From Bostrychus sinensis (lineage: Eukaryota > Chordata > Actinopteri > Gobiiformes > Eleotridae): DNA of 64,000 nucleotides. Under the pieces are notes generated by a model, which was not told where the DNA came from, did no database searches, and saw only the letters and a list, made by a program, of their open reading frames with translations. Where the stretch lies: positions 9,898,288 to 9,962,287 of the forward strand of contig CM036251.1 in assembly GCA_020698575.1 (NCBI GenBank), written 5' to 3'. Below are positions 35,682 through 45,261 of the stretch, in pieces. Made by a program: the position numbers and the translations under genes. Within the stretch, counting starts at the first letter, position 1. Each line of letters opens with the position of its first letter.

Positions 35682-36221
35682 CTGAATCCTCAGCTCTCAC
35701 ATCTCACTGCCATTTCACAACAAGCGATTCTCGATAGTCTCGCTCCCCGTACACTCTCGGCTTACCTTAGTGGATGGAACGCCTATAAAACCTTTCTTCA
35801 CATCCACCAGCTACAGCCTTCTTCATTCGACGTCTTAACCATGGGCTATTTCATCACCCATTCTCATACTTCATTAAATATACGCTCTTCTACACTCCAC
35901 ACTTACATGTCAGGAATTAACTTTTTCTTCAAACTAGCCACAGGTGCCAACTGCCCATCCATATCGCACTCACATATAACCATGCTGCTTAAAGGCTTAC
36001 GGAAATCTGAACCCATCCTTCCTTCTAAGCGCTTGCCACTTACATCAGATCTCCTCAGTCACTGCATTCACACACTCAGAGTGTCAGTCGACCTTACGCT
36101 GGAAAGCATGTTCCTCCTTGCTTTCTTCGGTTTCCTCCGTTGTTCCGAATTCGCTCCAACCTCCTCAAGATATGACTCATCCATCCATCCAAGACGCTCA
36201 GATCTCTCTGTGCTAACTTAA
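35682..36221 (+). pseudogene. Tyrosine recombinase of the DIRS-like element, C-terminally truncated
   Basis: Readable from about 35682 in a different frame from RNase H, with an internal ATG at 35841. The N-terminal core-binding region includes LAPRTLSAYLSGWNAYKTF and STLHTYMSGINFFFKLATG. The catalytic domain starts with the box I pattern FLLAFFGFLRCSEF, its Arg at 36138-36140. The frame ends at TAA 36219-36221, before the expected His-x-x-Arg and Tyr nucleophile. I could not find those residues in any frame before the right inverted repeat. The recombinase would normally insert the circular DNA copy of the element; this copy cannot. The frame change near 35680 may be a natural overlap or a mutation. 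Confidence 0.78.
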
Positions 36222-36353
36222 TTTTGGGGGTCCCTATTTGGCTGGGCGTACCGCCTGAGACGGAACCCCCACACTGAGTCTCTTCCAAGCCAGCCATCAC
36301 CTAAAACATTTCATCTAACACACTTTCATTAAACACTTAAATTCTATGTCATT
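36222..36353 (+). other. 3' part of the DIRS-like element after the recombinase break
   Basis: Starts abruptly with ATTTTGGGGGTCCC. It contains GCTGGGCGTACCGCCTGAGA and GGAACCCCCACACTGAGTCT, and ends before the right inverted repeat. It probably represents untranslated or terminal-repeat sequence joined to the recombinase gene by an internal deletion. Confidence 0.5.
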
Positions 36354-36403
36354 GTTGTGGCGTGGTCCTTGCTAGTGAATGAAATGTATCCATCTAAATG
36401 TGT

Positions 36404-36562
36404 GCTCCATAAACCAAAACCAAAACCTGAACTACACCAGGGGTGGATCAGAACTAAAACCAAGACTAAACCAGAATTGAACCATAACTAAACAAGAACA
36501 AAACCAGGACTATCCCAGTATTAACCAGAACTAAACCCTGACTGTCCCAGTGGTAAACAAGG
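36404..36562 (+). repeat. Degenerate AACTAAACCAGGAC-type tandem repeat (family G, locus 1)
   Basis: About 12-25 bp units such as ACCAAGACTAAACCAG, AACTAAACAAGAAC, AACCAGAACTAAACCC. The same vocabulary makes up the repeats at 57110-57345 and 61135-62040. Confidence 0.75.
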
Positions 36563-36796
36563 ACTACATTTGTGTGCTTGTTAGAGGATCTTTCCACAAT
36601 CTGCTGCTGAGAAATGTCCAGTGTTATATAGCCACCTTGAAGAATGCAGGGGAACAAAGAGTTCTCTTCAGTGCACTCACTGATTTGGGATGTAACACCT
36701 TCTCTTTAAAGAGCATATGGGTCATGGAGCTTCCCCAAAAGAGAGGGCAAAGGAAGTTTTGGGATTTTCTAAGGAGCACTAGTTGTACCCACAAGA
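36563..36796. other. Unannotated stretch
   Basis: A 96-codon plus-strand frame (36550-36840) crosses it; it overlaps repeats at both ends and has no recognised family. Confidence 0.4.
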
Positions 36797-37020
36797 CATT
36801 TCCTGATTTAGTTATTTTGCAATTCTGTTCACATCTGTAGTTAGATTTCTTTCTGATTTAAGAAAACAATATGCTTTTAAACAGAAGCTAATGGTGCCCC
36901 AAAATGTTGCCTACCAGTGCATTTACCAGCCATTAATAACCAGAAAATCAAAGCAAATGCAGTTGGTCTGACACAGCCAGCAAGCTTTCTTTCTGCTCTG
37001 TCTTCTTCTATTGTTTATAA
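36797..37020 (+). repeat. Direct duplication of about 224 bp, copy 1
   Basis: Almost identical to 37696-37919 in the same orientation, with about ten differences seen by eye (roughly 95%). Shared landmarks are CATTTCCTGATTTAGTTATT, AAACAGAAGCTAATGGTGCC and ATTAATAACCAGAAAATCAA. The offset between copies is 899 bp. Confidence 0.92.
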
Positions 37021-37695
37021 AAAAATTTAAAAAAACAGGCTCAAGCCCCACTTTTATATTTAGAGTTTCTTGTAGGAGTTTCACCATATAACCAGTGGGG
37101 GCAGCAACGCACTAAACGTGCCCCGTCTGCCAGAAACCAAGAAGCAGAAGCAGCCACACTGAGGAGAGGTTGCTTGTACTGTGGAGTGCTAAAGTCTGGG
37201 CTTGTACTATTACTACTACTTCTACTACTACTGCGATTCAACCACCATGTAACACTAAGCAATGATAAAAGTTATTTTTAAAAGAATCAAATGTAAACAC
37301 CTCCTTGTTGAAGTACATTGATTTTACATATTATTTTGTCATTTTCCCAAGATACCTTAAAGACAGCGAGTTGGTTCTACCAATCTTGAAAGGTCTGTTT
37401 TTTTTTCGCCAAGAAATTCCAGGGGGACATGAAGAAGGATTCATTCTCATTTAACCATCACGCTGACACTGAAACTTTTTAATTAAGGTAAAAACACTGC
37501 ATGGTTCCCCTCGGCAGGTAATAGCTGATAATCCAGCCACAGAGGGTCACAAGCCAGTGTACTTATTGAGCTGGTCCAAAGCCCAGATGCTGTGACCCCA
37601 GAGAAAAGACAGAAAGACAATTAATCTAGTATCCTGCTTCTTTCTGAGTAATCGACTTTGTATTTGCATGGTATTGCCTTACACACAGCACAGAC
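37021..37695. other. Spacer between the duplicated blocks
   Basis: Holds a CTCF-like CCAGTGGGGGCAGCAAC at about 37093-37109, a TACTACTACTTCTACTACTA tract at about 37210-37230, and a family C fragment at 37528-37615 (ATCCAGCCACAGAGGGTCAC, GCTGGTCCAAAGCCCAGATG). No gene. Confidence 0.6.
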
Positions 37696-37919
37696 CATTT
37701 CCTGATTTAGTTATTTTGCAGTTCTGTTCACATCTTTAGTTAGATTTCCTTCTGATTTAAGAAAACAATATGCTTTTAAACAGAAGCTAATGGTGCCCAA
37801 AATTGTTGCCTACCAGTGCATTTACCATCCATTAATAACCAGAAAATCAAAGCAAATGCAGTTGGTCTGACACAGCAAGCAAGTTTTCTTTGTGTTCTGT
37901 CTTCTTCTATTGTTTATAA
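37696..37919 (+). repeat. Direct duplication of about 224 bp, copy 2
   Basis: See the block starting at 36797. High similarity implies a recent duplication or local gene conversion. Confidence 0.92.
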
Positions 37920-38401
37920 AATTGCAGTTTTAGGAGAGCTGCTCTTAAAACAGATGGAGCTTGATGTAGTTTGTAGCCAATGACCCACGCAGAAATCCAT
38001 CGTCTTCAGCGGGGCTATTGGAAAGATGTCAAGCTGGACAGAAACAGTTTTGGAGAAGTGTCCCCGGGAGGCTGGCACAGTGGCTTCATTAAAACTTATC
38101 ATTTATGTCCCGGGCCTGTGTGCTCTCTCTCAGAGGAACCTATAACTAGGGTGAGTCGAGGAACACGGCGGTTCTGTCCCAAGGGCGCACACGGCACTCA
38201 GCTCCCAGACAGCCGCAACACCACGAGACGGACACGGCACATGGGCTTGTGATGGAGTCACACACCAGAAATGTGCACTACATGGGTGTGTATCTATGTA
38301 GCGACAAAAAGAGAAAGTTCTGGAAAAGATATTAAGAACTTAAACTAATTAAGAGAATTACCTCAAGACTATTTTGGCCTGTTAGGGTTTTAGTAGAGAG
38401 T
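37920..38401. other. Unannotated stretch
   Basis: GC-richer middle (38040-38250) with a 90-codon plus-strand frame lacking family features; possible non-coding conserved DNA, weak. Confidence 0.35.
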
Positions 38402-38595
38402 TAAAGGGGCTATATTATGCTTTTATTCATACTTTTGGTAATACTTTATTTTAAGGTCCACCTATCTTGGTTGCCTCTATAACATCATTGTATGTTTTTA
38501 CAACCTTTATAGAAATTATCTGACTAAAAGAACACATTTTAAAAAAGTACTCACCAGGTGCGATAAAGAAATAGGTAAAGAGACCAGCAGAGGGA
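38402..38595 (-). mobile_element. Family A copy 5, left part (interrupted)
   Basis: Starts with TTAAAGGGGCTATATTATGC and runs to GAGACCAGCAGAGGGA, where a second element begins. The remainder resumes at 39379. The break lies inside the CTCF-core-like motif. Confidence 0.85.
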
Positions 38596-39378
38596 AGTGT
38601 TGCCAGCTATTTTCAATGGGAAGTAGCAAAATCCTGCTCAAAAAGTCACTAAATGGCGCCAAATCGCATAATTTGCATATTAATGACACCATCATGTCAA
38701 TTTGAATAATAATCTGGACTATTATTGTAAAATTCTACTGTTTTCGCCCCTATTTCCTCTCTACAAACTCTTTAATAGAATTAGTGTCCAGTACAGCTTA
38801 AAAACAAACAACCAAAAAAAAAAAAAAAAACTAACTTACATAAGCAGCACAGAAAATAAAAATTGAGACTAGATTATGAATAGTTATTAATCAGTTTTAT
38901 AAAAAACTGTTTATGCAAATTTAAAAACTGAATTGGTACATACCAAAATATTCTATAACATTATGATGATACCTGACATGAGCCTGTTTTTGTCAATATA
39001 AACAATATAATACAAACAATATAAAGTGCGTTTTCAGTTCAAACCGATCAGATAGGACATCCTGCTCACCGCTGTGTCCCGGTGAGTGACAGCACTCACA
39101 GAGAGGGAAAGGGGTGGAGTTATGGCAAATGTCTGTTGCTCTGCTGTTCTGCTCCTCTGTCTCACTACGGGACAGAAACAGAGCAAATGTGTGTGAGGAA
39201 AGCTGGGAAACAACACCTCACGATCGCCCAGAACGCTTATGATGACTTTTTAAAGTTGTTAAAGGTCCCTCAAAATGTCGCTAGATCAGTCACTAGTTGC
39301 TTTTTTATGGAAAGTATTCGCAAATAGGATCTGAAAAGTCGTTAAATCTAATGACAAAATCACTAAGTTGGCAACACT
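38596..39378. mobile_element. Inverted-repeat DNA element nested in family A
   Basis: Begins AGTGTTGCCAGCTATTTTCA and ends CACTAAGTTGGCAACACT: the outer 10 bases AGTGTTGCCA/TGGCAACACT are exact inverse complements. The length is 783 bp. The interior has GTCACTAAATGGCGCCAAAT near the left end and GTCGCTAGATCAGTCACTAG near the right. No transposase frame. A clear target duplication was not found. Confidence 0.75.
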
Positions 39379-39823
39379 GTAGCAAAGTGTTATGTTTTTT
39401 TTTTTTTTGGGACATAATGAAATGAAAAAAAGAACTTAACTTTTTGTATGATGCCATTTTACTGCAAAATGAAAAAAAGCTTTGAGGAATCAGTGAAAAC
39501 AGAGCTGTACACAGAGCTGTACAGAGTTGTTGTTTTTTTTTTTGTTTTTTTTGGATAAATGAATGAGAGCAGATAGGATGTAGAGGGCTTGTTGATTGGT
39601 CTGTACTTCCTGGAGTGGGCAGAGATTTGTAGGAAAGGCGGATGTTTTTGTGCAACCGAGTGCTTTGGGGCCTCAGAAACTGAGCATCACATAATATGGA
39701 TTACTTAAGCAGGCGTAAATGAAGCAAAACACAACTCCAGGTATGCTTTTGATGAGGGAACAATATTATAACATGGGAGAACACTCAGAAAAGTTGATTT
39801 TGCTCAACATAGCCCCTTTAAAT
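39379..39823 (-). mobile_element. Family A copy 5, right part
   Basis: Continues the family from TGTATGATGCCATTTTACTG through CTTCCTGGAGTGGGCAGAGA to the terminus CAACATAGCCCCTTTAAAT, which overlaps TTAA. Both outer termini of this copy therefore survive. T homopolymers at about 39397-39408 and 39532-39550. Confidence 0.85.
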
Positions 39824-40589
39824 GGGAGAAAGGCAGAGATAACCCACAGTAACAGAAGACATGCAGAGAGTATCTAACCACAACCAACCACAGATTTTTT
39901 GTGTTCTGGTAGCTGAGACCATGCAAGTGTACATTTTCATCCATCTCCTCCTTGTCCCAGCTGAGTGTACAGAATATCATGAGACCATAACAGTGTCCAC
40001 ATCTTTTATAACGATTTTAATCAACAGCTCATTATGTCCCGCACACAAAGACACTCAATCACATCAATTGATTAACTAAGTGCCAAGGGCGTTTGGGGAC
40101 CCCAGCGACAGTGTGGTCCCCGGGGACACCATCAACGGCTGAGAGCAATAGTCATTAAACCAAATGGTTGTGTGGGGTCAGCATAACTGCCTCCTGTGTG
40201 CGCCTCTATGTGTAATTAAAATTTAAATAGCCTTTCAAATACAGACGATAGGTCCAAGGACAGATGTTTGGATGGCTTCACTGCACATGCTCCAGACCAG
40301 AGGGTCCCAACCTGGGAACCAGAGTCTGCAGGGAATCCACAGAGCTCTGTCTACTGCTGATTATATAAAAAAAAAAAAAAAAAAGTGTGTAACTAATCAG
40401 GGCCAGATGAGGGCAGGAGGGACTTCATATAAAAAAGGCAGTTCCCAAACACTGGGTATAGGCCAAAAAAGGGTTGTTTTTTTGAGGGGGTAATGACAAA
40501 ATTGTTATTGGTCATAATATAACAAAACCTAGGCACTGAATGACAAAAATCTTTTCATCTTAATTAATAAGTACAAGTATTTGTGACCT
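39824..40589. other. Unannotated stretch with poly-A
   Basis: A homopolymer of 18 A at 40367-40384. No supported gene. Confidence 0.5.
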
Positions 40590-40682
40590 CCAGGGTAGTA
40601 ATAGTAGAAGTGCTAATAGCCCAGTAGTAGCAGAAGTAGTGTTGGTAGTAGTAGTGTTAGTAGCAGTAATAGTAGGAGTGGG
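40590..40682. repeat. AGT/TAG triplet repeat
   Basis: Imperfect units such as GTAGTAGTAGTGTTAGTAGC, immediately left of a family H element. Confidence 0.8.
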
Positions 40683-41063
40683 AATCTGTAGTTCATCTCA
40701 CTTTTGATTCAGAGGCCCACATTTCGATTCAAAAGTGATTCATCGATGCATCAGACACCTTCCTGGTTCATGACAGCAATAATTCTTCAACAATTTTATA
40801 TCTGAAACGTAATTTTAAACACTTTCTGCTCCAAAAACAAAACTAGAGAACTAATAATTAATACGTTGCAGTAGCAAATTCTGTTAGCATTTGCCAGAGC
40901 TGGCTCTTTCAAAGCCAGTGATATAAGATTTGTATTGGACATAGCCTACTTTAATAATTTGTAGTCTTTACAAAATTCTGATTACTAGCTTTTCTGAATC
41001 GATTCAAAATCTCTTTAAAGAAGCGATTGATGCATCGGAAAAATTATTATTTTGCCCACCTGG
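40678..41063. mobile_element. Family H inverted-repeat element, copy 1
   Basis: Starts GTGGGAATCTGTAGTTCATC and ends AAATTATTATTTTGCCCACC. Shared with 62655-63222: GATTCATCGATGCATCAGAC, AATAATTCTTCAACAATTTT, and TTTTCTGAATCGATTCAAAA. The ends are weak inverted repeats (GGTGGG-type). No coding capacity. Confidence 0.75.
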
Positions 41064-41135
41064 AGGTAATAGTAGCAGAGTTTGGAGTGGCAGTAGTAGC
41101 AGCAGCAGTAGTAGCAGTAGTAGTACTTTCTTTGT
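41064..41135. repeat. AGT/AGC triplet repeat
   Basis: GTAGTAGCAGCAGCAGTAGT and similar. With the tract at 40590 it flanks the family H copy on both sides, so the element probably inserted into a pre-existing triplet array. Confidence 0.85.
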
Positions 41136-41815
41136 AAGCTTTACTTTACTTTTACTCAAGTACCAATTCTGCTGCATACTTTTTCTTACTTCTGCTTAAA
41201 CCTTAACTACCTCATCCATTTTGCAATAAATTCCATAGATGCAATTTTTTCAGTCATCAGTACAGCCTATATGAAGCCATTTATTGAAAAACAAAACAAA
41301 AAAAAACTATAACTTATCTGGGCCATATGCTACAGCAGGGGAATTTGGCCAAGGGCATCACTGGCTCGGAAAAAAGTGAAGTTCCTCCCACTCGGATCAG
41401 GGACACATTTATAGGTAGATCCCAAGCGCGTGCACAGTTCTACAGTCTACAGTCTACGGAAGCAATGATGGCTGCCAGTGGAAAGATACCTAGCTACTAG
41501 CTTACGCAGCAAAACAGCCCCAGAAAAGAAAACCGGAGACAGAGAAGACAGAAGTAAAGCGTTTATCAAATATGAGAAGAAATAAAACTGGAAGTAAATA
41601 TCAGCGATGCATTCAGCAGATGGAGAGTGCTTCGAGATCATATTGGTCTAAAACTGGATGCAGGGGGGTGGCTGGAAAGTTGCAGTATTTTATTCTCAAC
41701 ACTTAGATGCAAGATCAGGCAGTTTAGCTTTAAGTATTCTGCAATAACAGTACTTTTACTTAAAATGTACACATTTTGAGTATCCCTCCACCTCTGGTTA
41801 CACCACTGCAGACTT
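41136..41815. other. Unannotated, with family F fragments at both ends
   Basis: TTTACTTTTACTCAAGTACC near 41147 and AGTACTTTTACTTAAAATGT near 41750 belong to the ACTTAAGTA repeat, suggesting one family F copy interrupted by about 550 bp of other DNA. Confidence 0.5.
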
Positions 41816-42575
41816 AACCAGGCATGGCAAGAGGACAAGAGGAAGTGAAAGGGATTTGCAGGTGCTGGCGTCATAGTGGAGCATGTAATACACGATAATC
41901 CTCCTCCACTTATGTCTTGGAGCAGGCCCTGAATACTGAGAGGAGGGAGGTTTGATCAGAGCAGAGCCGCGGTAACAGCTGGGTAAAGGCGGACCACCCC
42001 TGGGTCGGCCATACGCTCCCTGTCGCTGAATGGCATTAGCGCAGGTGGGAGCGGTTCCACCTGTTTTGGTTTGCAAATGATGAAGCAGAGACATGACTCT
42101 GCAGCTCCTTACGTAATACAAGGAACAACAGTACAACACATTAACATATGGGCTTCTAAAAGGTGGAAAAAAATGAAGAAATAATCCACTATTAGCATGG
42201 CCAGCCAGACCCATTTACTTTTTTAGAGACGTGGGTCTGGAACACCTCCCATTTGAGCTGTCTTTCCAAAACTGTACAAAGCACCTGTTCCCAAAGTCAA
42301 GAGAGTCACACCCCCCCCTAAATTTCAGAAAATCCCATGCAGACCTCCAACTACACGACTTCCCTCTATTCAAAAAACATGTAATTTTTTCGTCCTTATA
42401 TTTCTATAAAAAATCTTACAAAAAACACTGACTGTTGGCTAAAAAATTGTTTTAACGTATTTTTTAAGCAAGTATACAACTGTACTTAATTTCACACTCA
42501 ATATCTTCTTATCATACATGTAAATAGAAAAGTAGTACTCCATTGTTTACTGTTTTACCAGCATTTCCTCTCATC
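41816..42575. other. Unannotated stretch
   Basis: GC-richer first half with a 138-codon minus-strand frame (41798-42214) lacking recognised domains; a C10 run near 42311. No support for a gene. Confidence 0.4.
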
Positions 42576-43292
42576 TAACATATGTGTGTCATGAGTCGGA
42601 CACTATGGCCCTGAGTCAGGACACGCTCACCTTTTGCTAGTTCCCAGTCTTCTAACAGACGCTCGCAAAGACGTTAACTGGCTAACGGTAGATAAACAAA
42701 AGCTCCACAGTATTGCTCTACCTCTGTGGTAATTTTTGTGTATTTATGCTAAGTGTTTATAAAATAATCATAATATGAAAATAATTTTGATAGGGAAATG
42801 TGCAGGGAACGCTCAGGTCACACTCGGGCGACGTTCTTTCAGTGATCTTAGTGTTTTTGTAGCTAACTTTGTCCGTCTTATTATTTTCTGATTAATGTTA
42901 GCTTAGCCCACAATTTTATTTTGAAAGACGGAAACAAGGTACCGGGTGTGAAAATTTGTTAACGTAAATATCTCAGCCTTAAATTAGAGCCGAAAAATCC
43001 AACAAATAAGGCTGAAAAAGCCAGAAAGGTGAGCGTGTTCGATATTGGAACTTCCGTGTCCGACTCAGGGCCATAGCACTGCCGAGCTTAAACCTCGGAC
43101 AAAAGCGCTATTTCATACGGCCGCAATAAACTATCCAACCAATATATCGTTATATACGTAAGAAAATGTACTTTTATTTTATACAATTTGCATTAATGAA
43201 GATAATAAATGAGCGACTTTATGACTTGTTGAAGATAAAAAAGTAATAGAATTTTAGCTGAAAGTGTCCTGACTCAGGACACACATACGTTA
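42576..43292. mobile_element. Inverted-repeat element with repeated TGAGTCA-like palindromes
   Basis: The outer ends are inverted copies: TAACATATGTGTGTCATGAG at the left and CTCAGGACACACATACGTTA at the right, about 28 bp. A second inverted pair lies inside: TATGGCCCTGAGTCAGGACA near 42605 and GTGTCCGACTCAGGGCCATA near 43057. In total there are four copies of a (T)GAGTC(A)GGACAC phrase. It is 717 bp with no transposase frame. I do not recognise the superfamily. Confidence 0.72.
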
Positions 43293-43299
43293 CCCTTGT

Positions 43300-43345
43300 T
43301 GAGAAGTAGGAGTGCTAACCACTCTGCCACTGTGCATTTTGTAAC
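43300..43345 (+). repeat. Family D terminal fragment
   Basis: TTGAGAAGTAGGAGTGCTAA followed by CCACTCTGCCACTG, as at 44160-44190. Confidence 0.5.
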
Positions 43346-43349
43346 ATTG

Positions 43350-43512
43350 ACTTTTTTGAGCTTTTAATCATGTCTTAATGTTGTTTCCACCTCAAAAACA
43401 TACCTGGAGTAGTAGTAGCTGTGCTAATTAGCCATTTTGTGCTATGTCCATTCCCCAACTTTGCCAGCAGGGGGCGACTTTTTTTTTTTTTTTAAGTTAG
43501 TGGCTACTGGCA
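43350..43512 (+). mobile_element. Family B fragment, copy 5
   Basis: ACTTTTTTGAGCTTTTAATC, TAATGTTGTTTCCACCTCAA and TAATTAGCCATTTTGTGCTA, then CCAGCAGGGGGCGAC at 43464-43478, the best CTCF-core match in the window. It then runs into a T homopolymer; the right half is missing. Confidence 0.75.
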
Positions 43513-43954
43513 ACCTTTATTATCCACTTATTTGTCTTATTTTATAAGCAGGTGTGCACTATTTTGCCTTTTAATACAGACCTGTCCAAATCAGCAATGT
43601 GTTACACTCTCCTGCAGGAAGGCAATTAAACGGTCAATATACGTTCAATAAAGTTTCTATTTATCTATTTGACTTTGTTCATATATGCAATTTTAGAGCA
43701 GATGCCTCAGAATATGTACTCTAAAGGAAAAATTATCCTCAAAAATGAGAGACCAACATCTGTAATTAGCAGCTTTTTGATGTTTGTGGAAAGTTATTTA
43801 GCTTTTAAGAAGTGGGAAGTATCTTCAGGTTTAGTGTATGAAATGTACGTATGGAAGTCTACACTTTTTATCTTATTTTTGTACAACTGAGTCTGTATGC
43901 TGGCAGTGTGTAGCAGTGGCCCATAAACAGAGAAAATTGATCTTTACAGAAAAT
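43513..43954. other. Unannotated stretch
   Basis: A 73-codon and a 124-codon plus-strand frame cross here. The larger one runs into family D sequence and is therefore not a gene. Confidence 0.45.
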
Positions 43955-44192
43955 GGATGGAGCCTACACCAGCAACTAATGGTGCACACTGGACAATGGC
44001 TGGCCACACAGAGATATACAAGTTCTACTCACATGTGTTTGGATGGTGAGAGGAAGCCGGAGAGAACCCACAGTAACTCAGAGAAGACATGCAGACTCCA
44101 TTTAGAGAGATTGGACAGCACAAAGATCAAAGCCATAACCTCCTTAAAGAAAAGCAGGAGGGCTAACCACTCTGCCACTGCGCACCTCCCAC
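43955..44192 (+). repeat. Family D dispersed repeat, most complete copy
   Basis: Block order: TGGAGCCTACACCAGCAACT, CACTGGACAATGGCTGGCCA, TGTGTTTGGATGGTGAGAGG, AGCCGGAGAGAACCCACAGT, ACATGCAGACTCCA, then GGCTAACCACTCTGCCACTG. The last block is the reverse of a tRNA-like segment, consistent with a SINE-like origin, though I cannot prove it. Confidence 0.7.
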
Positions 44193-44665
44193 ATTTAGTA
44201 GTCTATATGTGAAGGGTAACTCATAAAAAGTTATCACATTTTATGCATAATGATAGATTCTGTGTGTAATGGTAAAAAGAGCAGATCATTCCCACATTGG
44301 GGTCAACTGCCCCATCTCTTAGTTGCTCTGAACCATTTTAACCAGGTCTCTAATGTTTTAAAGAGGCCACGTTAAGCGATGTTTATGTAATTGTAGTGAT
44401 AAATAAGTTTTGATGAGACGCTCCCGATCGTTAATGTGAAAATGACTAATAGCATTTAAATGAGTTTTGCCATGGCATTGTGAGTGGCTTATTCTTGAAA
44501 ATTGGATCGCTTACTAATATAAAAACAATTTGCCAAAATTATCCTCACATTAACCTTTTAGAAAAAAAAGTTTCACACTAATGATTGGACTCGCAATATG
44601 CATCAAATGAGTTCAAATTATTCTGTTTTACTATAATTAGAAAGCTGCGATTACACACTACTGAC
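44193..44665. other. Non-repetitive block, candidate conserved non-coding DNA
   Basis: Homogeneous, microsatellite-free sequence (for example GAGACGCTCCCGATCGTTAA). No gene-like frame. Confidence 0.3.
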
Positions 44666-44780
44666 TTTACAACAGTGTTGGAAGAAATACTTAAAATATG
44701 TAGCACTATTTCCTAATAAGTATATTACTCAAGTAGAAGTTAAAGTGCTCAACAAATTATTACTTGTAAGTATTCAAAAA
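44666..44780 (+). repeat. Family F fragment
   Basis: CAGTGTTGGAAGAAATACTT and TATTACTCAAGTAGAAGTTA. A related fragment at 45675-45730 (ATGTACTCAAGTATAAGTAT) may be its other half, separated by about 900 bp of other repeats. Confidence 0.6.
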
Positions 44781-44806
44781 ACAAACAAACAAACAAACAA
44801 ACAAAA
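44781..44806. repeat. AAAC microsatellite
   Basis: Six AAAC units. Confidence 0.9.
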
Positions 44807-44869
44807 AACTAAAGTATTTAAAGGCACCACTACTAGTACTACTTCCACTACCCCAAACCCAAAGCTCTA

Positions 44870-44965
44870 CAGAGGTCATGGGTGACTGCGTCCATCCAAG
44901 CAACTATGGGATGAGCCTTCACTCCATTGACCATTCATTCACTGTGGGCAATTTAGATTTAAAAT
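44870..44965 (+). repeat. Family D fragment
   Basis: CATCCAAGCAACTATGGGAT, then TTGACCATTCATTCACTGTG and GGCAATTTAGA. Confidence 0.55.
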
Positions 44966-45131
44966 GTCCCAGAGAGATTCAGTCACTGCTGTGTCAGCAC
45001 TGTTTACATTTTCGCTCTGCCATTCAGTGCAGCTACTGTTGCACTGGTTTGGCCTCATTAACCCTATTCTGTTATGTGCCTTATGTTGTATTTACAACTG
45101 TATTTTTTGTATGGTTAGTATAGCTTTTTAA

Positions 45132-45132
45132 A

Positions 45133-45198
<66 letters not shown>
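45132..45198. repeat. ATT microsatellite
   Basis: About 22 ATT units with one G interruption; the plus-strand poly-Leu frame over it is an artefact. Confidence 0.95.
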
Positions 45199-45261
45199 TT
45201 GCATGCCCTTACTTGTATATTTTTATATATTGCACTATATGTCTGTGACGACTCTCACTCA

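Larger units (their letters stand above)
32764..36373 (+). mobile_element. DIRS-like tyrosine-recombinase retrotransposon, decayed and 3'-truncated in its recombinase
   Basis: The order is Gag-like frame, CCHC knuckle, reverse transcriptase, RNase H, tyrosine recombinase, all on the plus strand. That order, with a tyrosine recombinase instead of an integrase, is diagnostic of the DIRS/Ngaro group. Short inverted repeats bracket the coding part: AGCAGGGCCACGCCTCAAC at 32764-32782 and GTTGTGGCGTGGTCCTTGCT at 36354-36373 are complementary except for two mismatches and one indel. Inverted ends favour DIRS over Ngaro, whose repeats are split direct. A GGGGGTCCC...GGAACCCCC pair at 36226-36270 may be the remains of an internal complementary region. 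The body is GC-richer than its flanks. No intact copy is present, so this copy is unlikely to move by itself. Outer limits could be wider. Confidence 0.82.

Noticed and set aside
32764..36373. Endogenous retrovirus or Gypsy element
   Set aside because: No protease or integrase motif, no long terminal repeats, no envelope; a tyrosine recombinase follows RNase H instead.
36404..36562. CRISPR-like array
   Set aside because: Units are irregular in length and sequence with no unique spacers, and the genome is eukaryotic.
41798..42214. 138-codon minus-strand frame
   Set aside because: Pro/Ser/Arg-rich without conserved motif; no splice or start context.
43838..44212. 124-codon plus-strand frame
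   Set aside because: Most of it is family D repeat.
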